This document shows positions 18,149-26,073 of a stretch of DNA of 64,000 bases, one piece after another. Origin of the DNA: Streptomyces sp. ALI-76-A (GTDB lineage: Bacteria; Actinomycetota; Actinomycetes; Streptomycetales; Streptomycetaceae); the NCBI RefSeq assembly GCF_030287445.1, contig NZ_JASVWB010000001.1, forward strand, positions 35,183 through 99,182, read 5' to 3'. The position numbers were made by a program, and so were the translations under genes. How positions within the stretch are numbered: the stretch's first letter is position 1; every line of letters begins with the position of its first letter. A model generated the notes under the pieces. The model was given only the letters and a program-made list of their open reading frames with translations, was not told the DNA's origin and did not search any database.

Positions 18149-19503
18149 TCCGGGTTCTCCTCCTTCGGCTGGGGAACACTCCGCAGCCGGTCGGCCACGG
18201 CGGCATAGTGGGACAGGTCGATCACGACCCGCTCGGCCGGATCACCGACCAGAGACGGCCCGCGCAGGCGCTCGGCTTCCGCGAGCGCGGCATCCGACAG
18301 CGGCTTGCGGACCTTGCTCTTGCAGGGGGCCCGGTCGGAGAACGACGCCAGTACTGCTCGCTCCAGAGCAATGACGTGGCCGTCGTCCCGGACGGTCTGG
18401 CCGGCGCCCCGCGGGGCCCGGCGGTGCTGAGCGATCACCGCCCGGCCAGCGGTGGCGATCCGCAGGTCGTTCTCGCCCAGGCGGTGCAGCACCTTGACCT
18501 GGACCCCGGGCAGGCCCGGCGGGACGGAGTAGAAGTTGCCGTCGAACTGGACCAGGCTCTGCGGGGTGACCGTCCGTTCGACCTCCAGCTCCGCGGGGAA
18601 GGGCCGCACCGGGATGTCCAACAAGGCCTCAGCTGCGGCGAGTTCGCCGACTGTGGTGGCCACTCCGTCGATGCGGCGGCGCCGCTCGTCCATCCGGACG
18701 GCGAGTTTGTCGACGCCAGACTGGGCCTGGATGACGGTGAGCCCGTCGGGGACCGTGCGCCACCAGCGTTGCGCGGCGGAGTGGTTGGCCTTCTCCACAA
18801 CGCCCTTGCGGTTGCCGCGGCGGGGCGGGCAGATATCCACCCCGGCCCCGTAGTACTTCGCGACCGCGGCGAACGCGGCGGTCACCTGCCCGCTGGAGGG
18901 GTAACAGACCGTTGCCATCCGGTCGAACCGCCATCGCCGCGCGGTCCCGCCCAGTCTGCGCATCACCTCGTCCAGAGCCTGGACGAGGTGGGGGAAGTCC
19001 TCCGACTCCGAGAGCACCGCACGCCACCGGCCCGAATGCGCAAGTGCCCCGACCAGGAGATGCGCGTGCTCACCCACTCCCCACCCCTGCGGAGGGTCCG
19101 GCAGTTCCAGCCAGTCGAACTGGATCTCCTCGCCCGGCGGATGCGCGATCATCGCAACGTTGCGGCCGGTGGAGGCGTGACAGGGTTCGCAGTGCGGGCG
19201 GACCTGATAGCGGCGAAGGGCCCGGGTGAACGTCGAGTACGCACCCTGATAGCCGAGCGCGGTCACCTCGTCGAACAGCGTCGAGGCCCACAAGTGGGGG
19301 TCGTCCGCGAGTCGTTGGCGGCAATAGGGCAGGAACGGCACGAAGGCGTCCGGTGCCTGCCGCCGCTGCCCGGGGGTTCGCTCACCGCTCAGATAGGCGC
19401 GGATCGTCTTGCGGTCGCGGCCCAGGTGCCGTGCGATCGCCGAGATCGTCCATCCCTGGCGACGCAGAGCGTGAGCGTCCACGTCTTCCTCCCGTGTGAG
19501 CAT
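18145..19503 (-). CDS. istA: IstA-like IS21 transposase
   Basis: A 452-residue IS21 transposase. It has an N-terminal HTH (GWTISAIARHLGRDRKTIRAYL), a DDE core with first Asp in GEEIQFDWLELPD, second Asp near FDRMATVCYP and GVDICPP, Glu in RKGVVEKANHSAAQRWW, and a C-terminal barrel around SLVQFDGNFYSVPPG. Its length and motifs are intact. It differs from the IstA of the intron-bearing element. With its partner IstB truncated, transposition is unlikely without help in trans. Confidence 0.9.
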   Translation of the reverse strand: MLTREEDVDAHALRRQGWTISAIARHLGRDRKTIRAYLSGERTPGQRRQAPDAFVPFLPYCRQRLADDPHLWASTLFDEVTALGYQGAYSTFTRALRRYQVRPHCEPCHASTGRNVAMIAHPPGEEIQFDWLELPDPPQGWGVGEHAHLLVGALAHSGRWRAVLSESEDFPHLVQALDEVMRRLGGTARRWRFDRMATVCYPSSGQVTAAFAAVAKYYGAGVDICPPRRGNRKGVVEKANHSAAQRWWRTVPDGLTVIQAQSGVDKLAVRMDERRRRIDGVATTVGELAAAEALLDIPVRPFPAELEVERTVTPQSLVQFDGNFYSVPPGLPGVQVKVLHRLGENDLRIATAGRAVIAQHRRAPRGAGQTVRDDGHVIALERAVLASFSDRAPCKSKVRKPLSDAALAEAERLRGPSLVGDPAERVVIDLSHYAAVADRLRSVPQPKEENPE

Positions 19504-19729
19504 TCAGGCCCCCGAGCAGGCCGAACTCATGGCTCCGGCAGGCTCTCCACGACACACCCAAGCCAGCTCGACACGCCGGGCAAGATCACGCGAAAAGACC
19601 CAGCAAGGTCACACGAAGGGCGGGGAGATCAGCAGAGCGGGTTTGCCCCATGCCGCGAACACGAGCCCCAATGTGGTTCGTCAAGGAAATCGGGCTGCGT
19701 CGCAATGGGCTGCCGGGCAGCATGGCGGG

Positions 19730-20215
19730 GTGTCTGATCTGCTGTGGGCTGACGTTGCGTACTTCTTCGACCCTGACCTGATGGGTGCGCTGCCGGACGT
19801 GCGTGTCCCGGATGCCTCAGTCGAGGACTGGCAGGCACTCCTCGGCCTTGTCGCTGAACGCGGCTGGAAGTACCAGTACTCCGAGGGCGAGATCGTGCTG
19901 CCAGTGCCCCCAGCGCAGACAGTGTTCTCCCGTCCAGCCGACGCCGAGTGCCCCGAGCTGCGGGTCTGGCCGTCAACCGATGTACTGGCGATCTTCCGTT
20001 TCCATGCAGCCGAGGAGATCGACTTCGATGTGGACCTTCGAGAGCTTCAGGGCCAGGAGCGACTCGACGTCTTCTGCCGTTTCCTGCGCGACATCGGTCG
20101 ACGGTTGGACAAGCCAGTACTGATGGATCCAGAGGGCGATTACGGCCATCCAGTACTCGGGTTCGATGTTGAAGCCGATCGCGTCGTACTCCTAGCTGAA
20201 CCGCCCGTTATGTGA
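19730..20215 (+). CDS. conserved actinobacterial hypothetical protein
   Basis: A protein of about 161 residues beginning VSDLLWADVAYFFDPDLMGA, followed by VEDWQALLGLVAERGWKYQY, LRVWPSTDVLAIFRFHAAEE, IDFDVDLRELQGQERLD and GFDVEADRVVLLAEP. It resembles a small acidic protein family seen repeatedly in Streptomyces; no enzymatic motif is visible. GTG 19730 is chosen because homology-like sequence begins there, and the preceding in-frame residues look like non-coding flank of the IS21 element. The function is unknown, and the tail ELREL...LVLLAE has the character of an immunity or antitoxin-type protein only by composition. Confidence 0.65.
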   Translation: MSDLLWADVAYFFDPDLMGALPDVRVPDASVEDWQALLGLVAERGWKYQYSEGEIVLPVPPAQTVFSRPADAECPELRVWPSTDVLAIFRFHAAEEIDFDVDLRELQGQERLDVFCRFLRDIGRRLDKPVLMDPEGDYGHPVLGFDVEADRVVLLAEPPVM

Positions 20216-20595
20216 CCGCCTGCCGCATAGGCCGGGATGCTGCAGCCACGCACGCAACGCTCTGTTACATGGGGAAGTAAAACGAGCAGGTCTGGCGAAA
20301 GCCTGAGCACAGGGTGGGGAGATTCAGATATCGCCATCAATGCCGCCAGCGCATTGTCAGTGGTGGCCGCGATCCTGCTCGCGCGATGGTGCCTGACGGG
20401 TCGAAGGAACAGGCCGCACACTGCTGCCGTAACCGAGCAACGCCTGCCGACGGACGCGCCACGCGCTCAGGGGGCGGTGCAGGAGGCCGAAGACCTCCTG
20501 CACGGCTAGGGCGTGTTGCGAAAGTGCTGACCGTGTCGCACAACGATGTCTGATTTCCGCGAGCAAGATGCGCCTTTGCTGATCATGCTGGCGCC

Positions 20596-21045
20596 ATGAC
20601 GATGTCATCCACTACAGACTCAGTGACAGTCCTCACCGGCATGTATGCGGCTGAAGCCGAGTACCTGGCGGCCGGAGGCCCTGGCGAGGCTTCGTTCAAC
20701 TTGCTCGCCCCCTTCTTCGCGTCGAATGTCGAGCTGCACCAGGCGGATGCTCTGCCATACGGAGGTACTTGGCGTGGGCACAAAGGAATGACGCAGTTCT
20801 TCCTCACGATGGGACAGGTGTGGGAGACGTTCGACATGGTGGAGCAGGAGTTTCTGTCCACCGGTGAGACTGCGGTCGTGCTCACTCAGGTCCGTGCTCG
20901 CGCTCGTGCGACCGGCCGTGAACTCAGCTTCCCAATCCTGCAAACGATCAAGGTCAAGGACGGGCAGATCACCGAGGTCCGTCCGTTCTACTGGGACACT
21001 CAGGCTATCGCCGACGCCTGTGCCGGGTCCGCGCCGACGGACTGA
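20596..21045 (+). CDS. SnoaL-like / NTF2-fold protein carried by the IS
   Basis: A 149-residue alpha+beta barrel protein. It has an N-terminal helix TVLTGMYAAEAEYLAAGG, then FNLLAPFFASNVELHQADAL with the usual PYGGTWRGHKGMTQFF motif, TMGQVWETFDM, ETAVVLTQVRARARATGREL and ILQTIKVKDGQITEVRPFYW. This is the SnoaL-like/NTF2 fold found in polyketide cyclases, limonene-epoxide-hydrolase-like enzymes and many orphan proteins. The substrate is unknown. It lies wholly between the inverted repeats of an IS5-type element, which suggests it is co-mobilised. Promoter signals may come from the IS end only 70 bp upstream. Confidence 0.8.
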   Translation: MTMSSTTDSVTVLTGMYAAEAEYLAAGGPGEASFNLLAPFFASNVELHQADALPYGGTWRGHKGMTQFFLTMGQVWETFDMVEQEFLSTGETAVVLTQVRARARATGRELSFPILQTIKVKDGQITEVRPFYWDTQAIADACAGSAPTD

Positions 21046-21066
21046 GACCGACTGCAAATCCGCTGG

Positions 21067-21928
21067 TCACAGCCACTCGTTGAGGACTGCGACCAATACA
21101 GTCGCCTCATAGCGGACGGCAAGTTTGTCGTACCTTGTCGCCACGGCACGTTGGCGCTTGAGACGGTTGATCCCGCACTCGACGGCATGCCGCTGCTTGT
21201 AGTCGGTCTTGTCGAACTTCGGCGGCCGGCCGCCCCGGGAGCCGAGCTTCTGGCGGTTTCGGACCCGGTCCGAGGGCACTGGGATCGTCGCCTTGATCCC
21301 GCGTCTGCGCAGGTAGGCTCGGTTGCTACGGGAGTCGTACGCCTTATCGGCACGCACTCGGTCCGGGCGCTTGCGCGGCCGCCCGAGGCCCAGCCGGGGG
21401 ACCCGGATCGCTTCCAGGACCGACTCGAACTGCGGGGAATCACCCCGCTGACCGCCCGTGATCACCACCGCCAGCGGCTTCTGCCCCTGCTCGACTGCCA
21501 GGTGGATCTTGCTGGTCAGCCCGCCGCGGGACCGACCGAGACCGTGGTCGGCCGGCTCGACGGCAATGCCGCCGGGCGGCTCCTTCTTTCGCCGCCCCGG
21601 CGGCGTGCTGGTGGGCCCGGCAGACCGTGGAGTCGACGTTCACCTCCCAGGTGATCAGGCCCTTCGCGTCCGCCTCGGCCTGGAGCTGGGTGACGATCAG
21701 GGCCCAGGTACCATCGCGCTGCCAGCGCCGGAACAGGTCATAGACCCGGTCCCACGGGCCGTAGCGCTCGGGCACATCCCGCCACGGAGCACCAGTACGG
21801 GTCCGCCACCGTATGCCGTCTATCAGCTGCCGCCGCGTCCACACCCGTGGACGACCCGGCTTGACACCCTTCGGCAACAACGGCTCCAGCCGGGCCCACT
21901 GGCCATTCGTCAGATCACCACGCCCCAC
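21067..21928 (-). CDS. IS5/IS427-type transposase in two overlapping frames
   Basis: The first frame (21928-21440) contains [60 protein letters not shown] and the first catalytic Asp in [17 protein letters not shown]. The second frame (21468-21067) continues [37 protein letters not shown] (second Asp), [20 protein letters not shown] (Glu) and stops at 21067. The two overlap by 29 bases. This layout is normal for IS427-group elements, which make the full transposase by programmed frameshifting, so the gene is probably active. Confidence 0.85.
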
Positions 21929-22039
21929 AAGAAGTGATCATTCACGACCAAGATCTACTTTCGCAACAGACCCTAGGGGGCGCCAGCTCCGTCCCCTCTA
22001 CCTGTCCGAGCGCCATGACCATCAGCCCTGAGCCGGTCT

Positions 22040-22200
22040 CGCAGGGCACGGCCGACCCGGGGCACCGGTAGGTGCTGAGGGCCTGGCGAGGGGTTCGCGG
22101 CAGTCGATGTCGGCGTCGACGCCGACGATCTGCAGGAGGCGCATCACGGCCTCGGTCGGTGTGGCCAGGCGTAACAGCCGCACGTCTCGGTGGGGCTGCG
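22040..22200 (-). pseudogene. STAS anti-sigma-factor antagonist, C-terminal remnant
   Basis: The minus-strand frame encodes VRLLRLATPTEAVMRLLQIV followed by GVDADIDCREPLA. It matches the last third of the intact STAS protein at 25068-25445 (VMRTLQIVGVDAVIDCRETL). The phosphorylatable Ser region and everything N-terminal to it are missing. It lies convergent with the copy-A membrane gene, mirroring the intact 25 kb pair. Confidence 0.7.
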
Positions 22201-22359
22201 GTGGGCGGCGACGTGGCCGCGTCTCCTGCTTGCAGCACGACTTCCCCGTACCTGGCTGGCCAGCCGGGCCTGGCCAACCTGGAATGGCAGACCGCTGCGG
22301 CGGCGTGGAAGCAGAAGCGGGGCGGGCGGCCACCCGGGTAGGGGGCCGCCCGCGCGCTG

Positions 22360-23295
22360 TCACAAGCTGAGGTAGAAGCGCACGGTCGTGCCGTCGTCGC
22401 TGGTGTATATGCGCACCAGGTCGGCGACGTAGTGGACCAGCATCAGGCCCCGGCCACCCAGCTGGCCGGGCTCCGGCGGGCGGCGGCCGGCCAGCGGATC
22501 GGTCAGCAGGCCCGCATCGCGGACCTCACACACCAACTGCCCCTGCTCGGCCCAGATGGCGAGTGTCCCGCGGCCTCCGCCGTGGACCACGCTGTTGGTC
22601 GTCAGCTCCGCGACCGCCAGCTCCAAATCCATCAGCCGCTCCCCGGTCATGCCCAGCCGCGTCGCCTGAGCGAGAGCGAACTGGCGGGCCGCCGGAAGGT
22701 CTTCACCAGCGTAGGAGAAGGCCGCGGCGTCCGGTGCGGGAGCCAGTGCCTGGTTGTACCGGTCGACGACCGCCTGCCAGTCGTAGGCGTCGCTGACCGA
22801 TTCACGTCCCTGCCCGCTGATGAGGGTCGGGTGGGTGATCTTCGCGTCAGCGATCACCTGCGGGTCCAGCCGTACCTCGTCGTAGGGGCACAGGATCGTC
22901 ACCGGCCGGCCTTCGAACGCGGCGTTGATCAGCGCCTCGTGCTGTGCGCACGCCGGGTATTCGATCGCGCTGCGTCCGGCCCAGATCGGCTCGCCGATGA
23001 TCCGCACACGCCCCTTCGGGTGGGCGTCGGCGAATCCGCGCAGCACCTTGGGGATGATCCGGCCCGGGTTGCGGCCGGCCTCGGTCATGTCCAGGAACAG
23101 GATGCCCTCGGCGTCCCCGCCCAGGCCTGTCTTGATCAGTTCCAGGTTGGGGCCGGGTACCGCCACGGCCATCGGCTCGCCGCCCGCCAGGCCCTCACGC
23201 AGGAAGGCCGTCGTCTGCCGCGTGTACTCCTGCTCGGTGCGGTAGAAGAGGGCGGGGTGCACGAACGCCTCGCGGGTGGTCACCGTGCTCGTCAC
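22360..23295 (-). CDS. MEDS-domain sensor fused to an anti-sigma HATPase
   Basis: A 311-residue protein. Residues 1-175 form a MEDS domain (HPALFYRTEQEYTRQTTAFL, GRVRIIGEPIWAGRS, YPACAQHEALINAAFEGRP, TILCPYDEVRLDP), a sensory module proposed to bind hydrocarbon-like ligands. Residues about 205-311 are a GHKL/HATPase_c domain with N-box MDLELAVAELTTNSVVHGGG and G-box GGRGLMLVHYVADLV, as in RsbW-type anti-sigma kinases. GTG 23295 overlaps the upstream STAS stop by four bases (GTGA), so the two are coupled partners in a switching pathway controlling an alternative sigma factor. Confidence 0.88.
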   Translation of the reverse strand: MTSTVTTREAFVHPALFYRTEQEYTRQTTAFLREGLAGGEPMAVAVPGPNLELIKTGLGGDAEGILFLDMTEAGRNPGRIIPKVLRGFADAHPKGRVRIIGEPIWAGRSAIEYPACAQHEALINAAFEGRPVTILCPYDEVRLDPQVIADAKITHPTLISGQGRESVSDAYDWQAVVDRYNQALAPAPDAAAFSYAGEDLPAARQFALAQATRLGMTGERLMDLELAVAELTTNSVVHGGGRGTLAIWAEQGQLVCEVRDAGLLTDPLAGRRPPEPGQLGGRGLMLVHYVADLVRIYTSDDGTTVRFYLSL

Positions 23296-23642
23296 AGAGC
23301 CACCTCGATCCGGTCCAGGCCCGGCCAGAACATCTCCAGAACCCGCGGCAGCTGCGGCGGGGGATTCTCGACCACAAACCTGCCGTCGGGCAGGTTCATG
23401 GCGGTGACCGCCAGCGCGGTCACCCCGGCCACGTCGACGAACGCCACATCCGACAGCTCCACATACGACACACCCGCGTGCCGCCCAGCCAGCTCGGACA
23501 GGGCCTGCTCCCACGACGGACGCGTGAGGACGCTGATCTCACCGCGGGCACGTATCCCGGAACGACCCGGCAACGGGCTCACCTCCAACGCAGCCCTCCC
23601 GGGCACCGGGGCGGGCCCGCCCACCACATGTGGGGCATCCAC
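23292..23642 (-). CDS. STAS-domain protein lacking the usual phospho-serine
   Basis: A 116-residue protein. The STAS fold spans about residues 32-110 (IRARGEISVLTRPSWEQAL, VSYVELSDVAFVDVAGVTAL, LPDGRFVVENPPPQLPRVLE). In canonical anti-anti-sigma factors the loop reads D-S-x-G. Here it is VDVAG, so the regulated serine is replaced by valine. The protein may be a constitutive or unphosphorylatable antagonist of the MEDS-HATPase encoded by the next, overlapping gene. ATG 23642 gives a proline-rich N-terminal leader; an internal start is possible. Confidence 0.75.
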   Translation of the reverse strand: MDAPHVVGGPAPVPGRAALEVSPLPGRSGIRARGEISVLTRPSWEQALSELAGRHAGVSYVELSDVAFVDVAGVTALAVTAMNLPDGRFVVENPPPQLPRVLEMFWPGLDRIEVAL

Positions 23643-24071
23643 GCTCAGACTCCTTCACATCAAGCCGCCTGCCGACCCTCCCGGCACGGACAGAGGAAAA
23701 GCTCCGCCGACGGGGCAGTGTATCCAGGCGCCAGACACGCTGGTTCTGCAAATGGGAGCTCGCGCAACAGTCAGGCGCACCTTGGCGCGGTTCGGGCTCG
23801 AGGGCTGGAAGGCCGCGCGGCGGCACGGGCATCGATGCCGCGGTCACTCACCCCGCGCGTATCTACGCGCTCCCAAGGCTCGGCGTCTGCGCGGGAATGC
23901 CCTGCAAGCAGGTGGTGACTCGTCCCCCGTGGGGTTGGGAAGCAAGCCCCCCGCGGGTGTCCTCCGGAAGCTGCCGGGGGACTCACGCGTAGTGACGGGC
24001 TGGAATCGGATGGATGCTGACAGGGAACCGGGGCAGGCGTGTGAGAGTGCCCCTGTCCGCTGCCTTTCTCG
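23643..24071. other. region without a recognisable gene
   Basis: This lies between the divergent STAS (minus) and ANTAR (plus) genes. It presumably holds both promoters. No coding sequence, repeat or obvious hairpin was identified. Confidence 0.4.
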
Positions 24072-24419
24072 GTGATTGCCTTGGCCTCATCCGTCCCTCC
24101 CCGTCCTCAGCCCACGGCGTCGGCCGATGAGCTGATGGAAGAGCTGGAACGGTTACGGGCGCAGAACCGGCAGCTGCAGCAGGCCCTCGCCTCGCACGCC
24201 GTCGTCGACCAGGCCATCGGCGTCCTGACCGTCCTGGGACAGATACCCCCGTGCGACGGCTTCACGGTGCTGCGGGAGGTCTCCCAGCACACCAACATCA
24301 AGCTGACCCAGGTCGCTGAACAGGTCCTCAAACACAATCAGGGCGCGGCGCTGCCCGATGTCCTTCTCGGAGAACTGCACGCAGCGCTGGCCCGCCACGC
24401 CGCCTCACGCTCTGTCTGA
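24072..24419 (+). CDS. ANTAR-domain RNA-binding antitermination protein
   Basis: A 115-residue protein. A short coiled coil (ELMEELERLRAQNRQLQQAL) leads into an ANTAR domain (VVDQAIGVLTVLGQIPPCDG, FTVLREVSQHTNIKLTQVAE). ANTAR proteins bind paired hairpins in nascent RNA to prevent termination, often under signal control. There is no sensor domain attached, so it may be controlled by a partner in this regulatory cluster. GTG 24072 is the start. It is convergent with the HATPase gene, whose stop lies 20 bases away. Confidence 0.82.
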   Translation: MIALASSVPPRPQPTASADELMEELERLRAQNRQLQQALASHAVVDQAIGVLTVLGQIPPCDGFTVLREVSQHTNIKLTQVAEQVLKHNQGAALPDVLLGELHAALARHAASRSV

Positions 24420-24439
24420 CTGGGGGCGGCCCGCGTCGT

Positions 24440-24919
24440 CTACAGGGGCGGGCGTCCGGCGATGGCGCCGCCGGCATCGTCCAGGAGGGCGATGCGGGCG
24501 GTGATGCGCTTGCCGACCGGCTCCCGCTGCGCTTCGAAGCCCTGGGCGACGGCCATGACGATCTCCAGACCGTGCTGGCCCACCCGGCCCGCGTCGGCGG
24601 CCCTCGCCACCGGCAGCACCGGATCGCCGTCCCACACCACCACCTCGACCGCGTCGCCGACGATGCGCAGGTCCATCAGCACCGGGCCCGGCGCATACTT
24701 GCGGGCGTTGGTGACCAGTTCGCTGACCACCAGCTGGGTCAGGTCCACGGCCCGCTGCGAGACCGGCAGGCCGTACTCGGCCTGCACACGGGTGAGGAAG
24801 CCGACGGCGAAGTGGCGGGCACGGGCGATGGACGTACCGTCGCCTTCCAGGGCCACCGTGGTCTGTATGGCCTGCTCATCCGGTACCGCGCTGTCCTCAC
24901 CCACCGGGGCCGGTTCCAT
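24440..24919 (-). CDS. HATPase anti-sigma kinase (RsbW-like)
   Basis: A 159-residue single-domain ATP-binding protein. It has N-box DLTQLVVSELVTNARKYAPG, a central VEVVVWDGDPVLP and G-box GQHGLEIVMAVAQGFEA. It belongs to the small HATPase_c_2 class abundant in Streptomyces, which bind sigma factors or phosphorylate STAS antagonists. ATG 24919 was used. Probable partners are the STAS proteins at 25068 or 28107. Confidence 0.83.
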   Translation of the reverse strand: MEPAPVGEDSAVPDEQAIQTTVALEGDGTSIARARHFAVGFLTRVQAEYGLPVSQRAVDLTQLVVSELVTNARKYAPGPVLMDLRIVGDAVEVVVWDGDPVLPVARAADAGRVGQHGLEIVMAVAQGFEAQREPVGKRITARIALLDDAGGAIAGRPPL

Positions 24920-25067
24920 CGCGGCTCGCTTCTCCTACCCCGTTCACACCCCCGCGCGTACCCGCGCATGCGTGGTACACGCTTTACGCCTTCGATAGGA
25001 AGGCATTACCCGGGCTGTGCAGGGCAGCACTGCTGGGTGAAGGTTCTGGTGTGCCAGTATCACCCAC

Positions 25068-25445
25068 ATGGCTGAGGGAGAGATGGCGGACACCGGACAA
25101 GCCGCGCAGCCGGCCCGGCTGTCGGTCGTCTCCACCGCCACCGACGGCATCCGCGTGCTGACCCTGGCAGGAGAGATCGACCATGACACCGGCCAGGCGC
25201 TCCGCCAGGCCCTGGACGCCTCCGGCGCTCCCCGCCCCCGCATCGTGGTCGACCTGAGCCGGGTCACCTTCATGGACTCCACCGGCATCAACATCTTCGT
25301 CGCCGCCCACCGCACTCTCACCGACGCCGGCGGCTGGATACGTCTGGCCGCACCCGGCGAATCCGTGATGCGCACCCTGCAGATCGTCGGCGTCGACGCC
25401 GTCATCGACTGCCGCGAAACCCTCCCCCAAGCACTCAGCGACTGA
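25068..25445 (+). CDS. STAS anti-sigma-factor antagonist with intact phospho-serine
   Basis: A 125-residue protein with the complete STAS fold: VLTLAGEIDHDTGQALRQAL, the key loop RIVVDLSRVTFMDSTGINIF with the phosphorylatable Ser, RLAAPGESVMRTLQIVGVDA and a C-terminal helix. In the classical scheme the dephosphorylated form sequesters an RsbW-like kinase and frees a sigma factor. It is convergent with the small membrane gene at 25483. The same pair occurs in inverted, broken form at 20-22 kb. Confidence 0.85.
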   Translation: MAEGEMADTGQAAQPARLSVVSTATDGIRVLTLAGEIDHDTGQALRQALDASGAPRPRIVVDLSRVTFMDSTGINIFVAAHRTLTDAGGWIRLAAPGESVMRTLQIVGVDAVIDCRETLPQALSD

Positions 25446-25482
25446 CCGATCCCCCTACCGGCCATGCAGCTGACCGATCGGC

Positions 25483-25779
25483 TCAGTGCTGATGGTGGTC
25501 GCGTTTGGACAGGTAGAGGGGACTGAGCTGGCGCCAGTAGCCGTGCACGAGGTCTTCGGCCTCCTGCACCGCCCGCTGAGCGCATGGCGCGTCCGTCACC
25601 AGGCGTTGCTCGGCCTGAGCCGCGGTGGAGCCCGTGCGCCGGACGTCCCTCAGCGCCGTCCAGCGGGATACCGCAGCAGTGCGGGGCCTGCTCCTTCGGC
25701 CCGTCAGGCACCAGCGCGCGAGCAGTATCGCGGCCACCACTGACAATGCGCTGGCGGCATAGACCTCATGACCGGCCAC
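25483..25779 (-). CDS. small membrane protein (intact copy B)
   Basis: A 98-residue protein with one transmembrane helix (residues about 8-25, AASALSVVAAILLARWCL) and a basic, then acidic tail (EQRLVTDAPCAQRAVQEAED, RQLSPLYLSKRDHHQH). The function is unknown. It is conserved as an intact copy here and an IS-interrupted copy at 20323-22031. In both cases it is convergent with a STAS gene, suggesting that the pair is inherited together. Confidence 0.65.
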   Translation of the reverse strand: MAGHEVYAASALSVVAAILLARWCLTGRRSRPRTAAVSRWTALRDVRRTGSTAAQAEQRLVTDAPCAQRAVQEAEDLVHGYWRQLSPLYLSKRDHHQH

Positions 25780-26073
25780 TGGCTCCTCCTGCCGGACACC
25801 CGTACAGACCGTGCCGGGTTCATGTGCCCCGGTATCGCATCGTCAACGTCACCGCTGGGCTAAGAAACCCTCACATGCCATCGCCGTGTGGCGGTGGGGT
25901 CGCCACTCAGGCGGGCAGGGGCACGCTCGCCGGTCCTGCTCGACCCGGCCCGGTACGCCGTTAAGGGGCAGCATGGTCGGGGGTTCCCCTCGCGCCCGAC
26001 CACGGGCTGACCAAGACCGGTCCGGTCATCGGTCACCCGGGCGGCCGATGGCCCTGGGTGGGAGGCATGGTGC

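Larger units (their letters stand above)
17573..19503 (-). mobile_element. second IS21-family element, truncated within istB
   Basis: Carries an intact istA (18145-19503) and an istB cut off at 17573 just after its Walker B region. The left terminal repeat is therefore gone and the element cannot move by itself. It is clearly different in sequence from the first IS21 element at 12061-16956, so the two arrived independently. The outer end beyond 19503 is not resolved. Confidence 0.82.
20510..21972 (-). mobile_element. IS5-family (IS427-like) element with a passenger gene
   Basis: The ends GGCGTGTTGCGAAAGT (20510) and, inverted, GGTCTGTTGCGAAAGT (21972) share TGTTGCGAAAGT. The element is flanked by CTAG on both sides (20506-20509, 21973-21976), a target duplication typical of this IS group. 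Inside are a two-frame transposase (21067-21928, minus) and, unusually, a complete SnoaL-like gene on the plus strand (20596-21045). At about 1463 bp it is roughly 500-600 bp longer than usual for such elements, the difference being the passenger. Confidence 0.82.
20323..22031 (+). pseudogene. small membrane protein gene interrupted by an IS5-type element (copy A)
   Basis: The 5' piece (to 20509) encodes INAASALSVVAAILLARWCL, TGRRNRPHTAA, EQRLPTDAPRAQ and AVQEAEDLLHG. The 3' piece (21977-22031) encodes RQLRPLYLSERHDHQP. Together they match the intact gene at 25483-25779 (SALSVVAAILLARWCLTGRR ... AVQEAEDLVHG ... RQLSPLYLSKRDHHQH). The element 20510-21972 sits between them with CTAG on both sides. 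The start region also looks damaged. It is one arm of an inverted duplication with the 25 kb locus. Confidence 0.78.

Noticed and set aside
18115..19737. 540-codon plus-strand frame
   Set aside because: Mirror of the intact IS21 istA gene on the minus strand; no domain or ribosome site.
22432..24075. 547-codon plus-strand frame
   Set aside because: Antisense to the MEDS-HATPase and STAS genes, which have convincing motifs.
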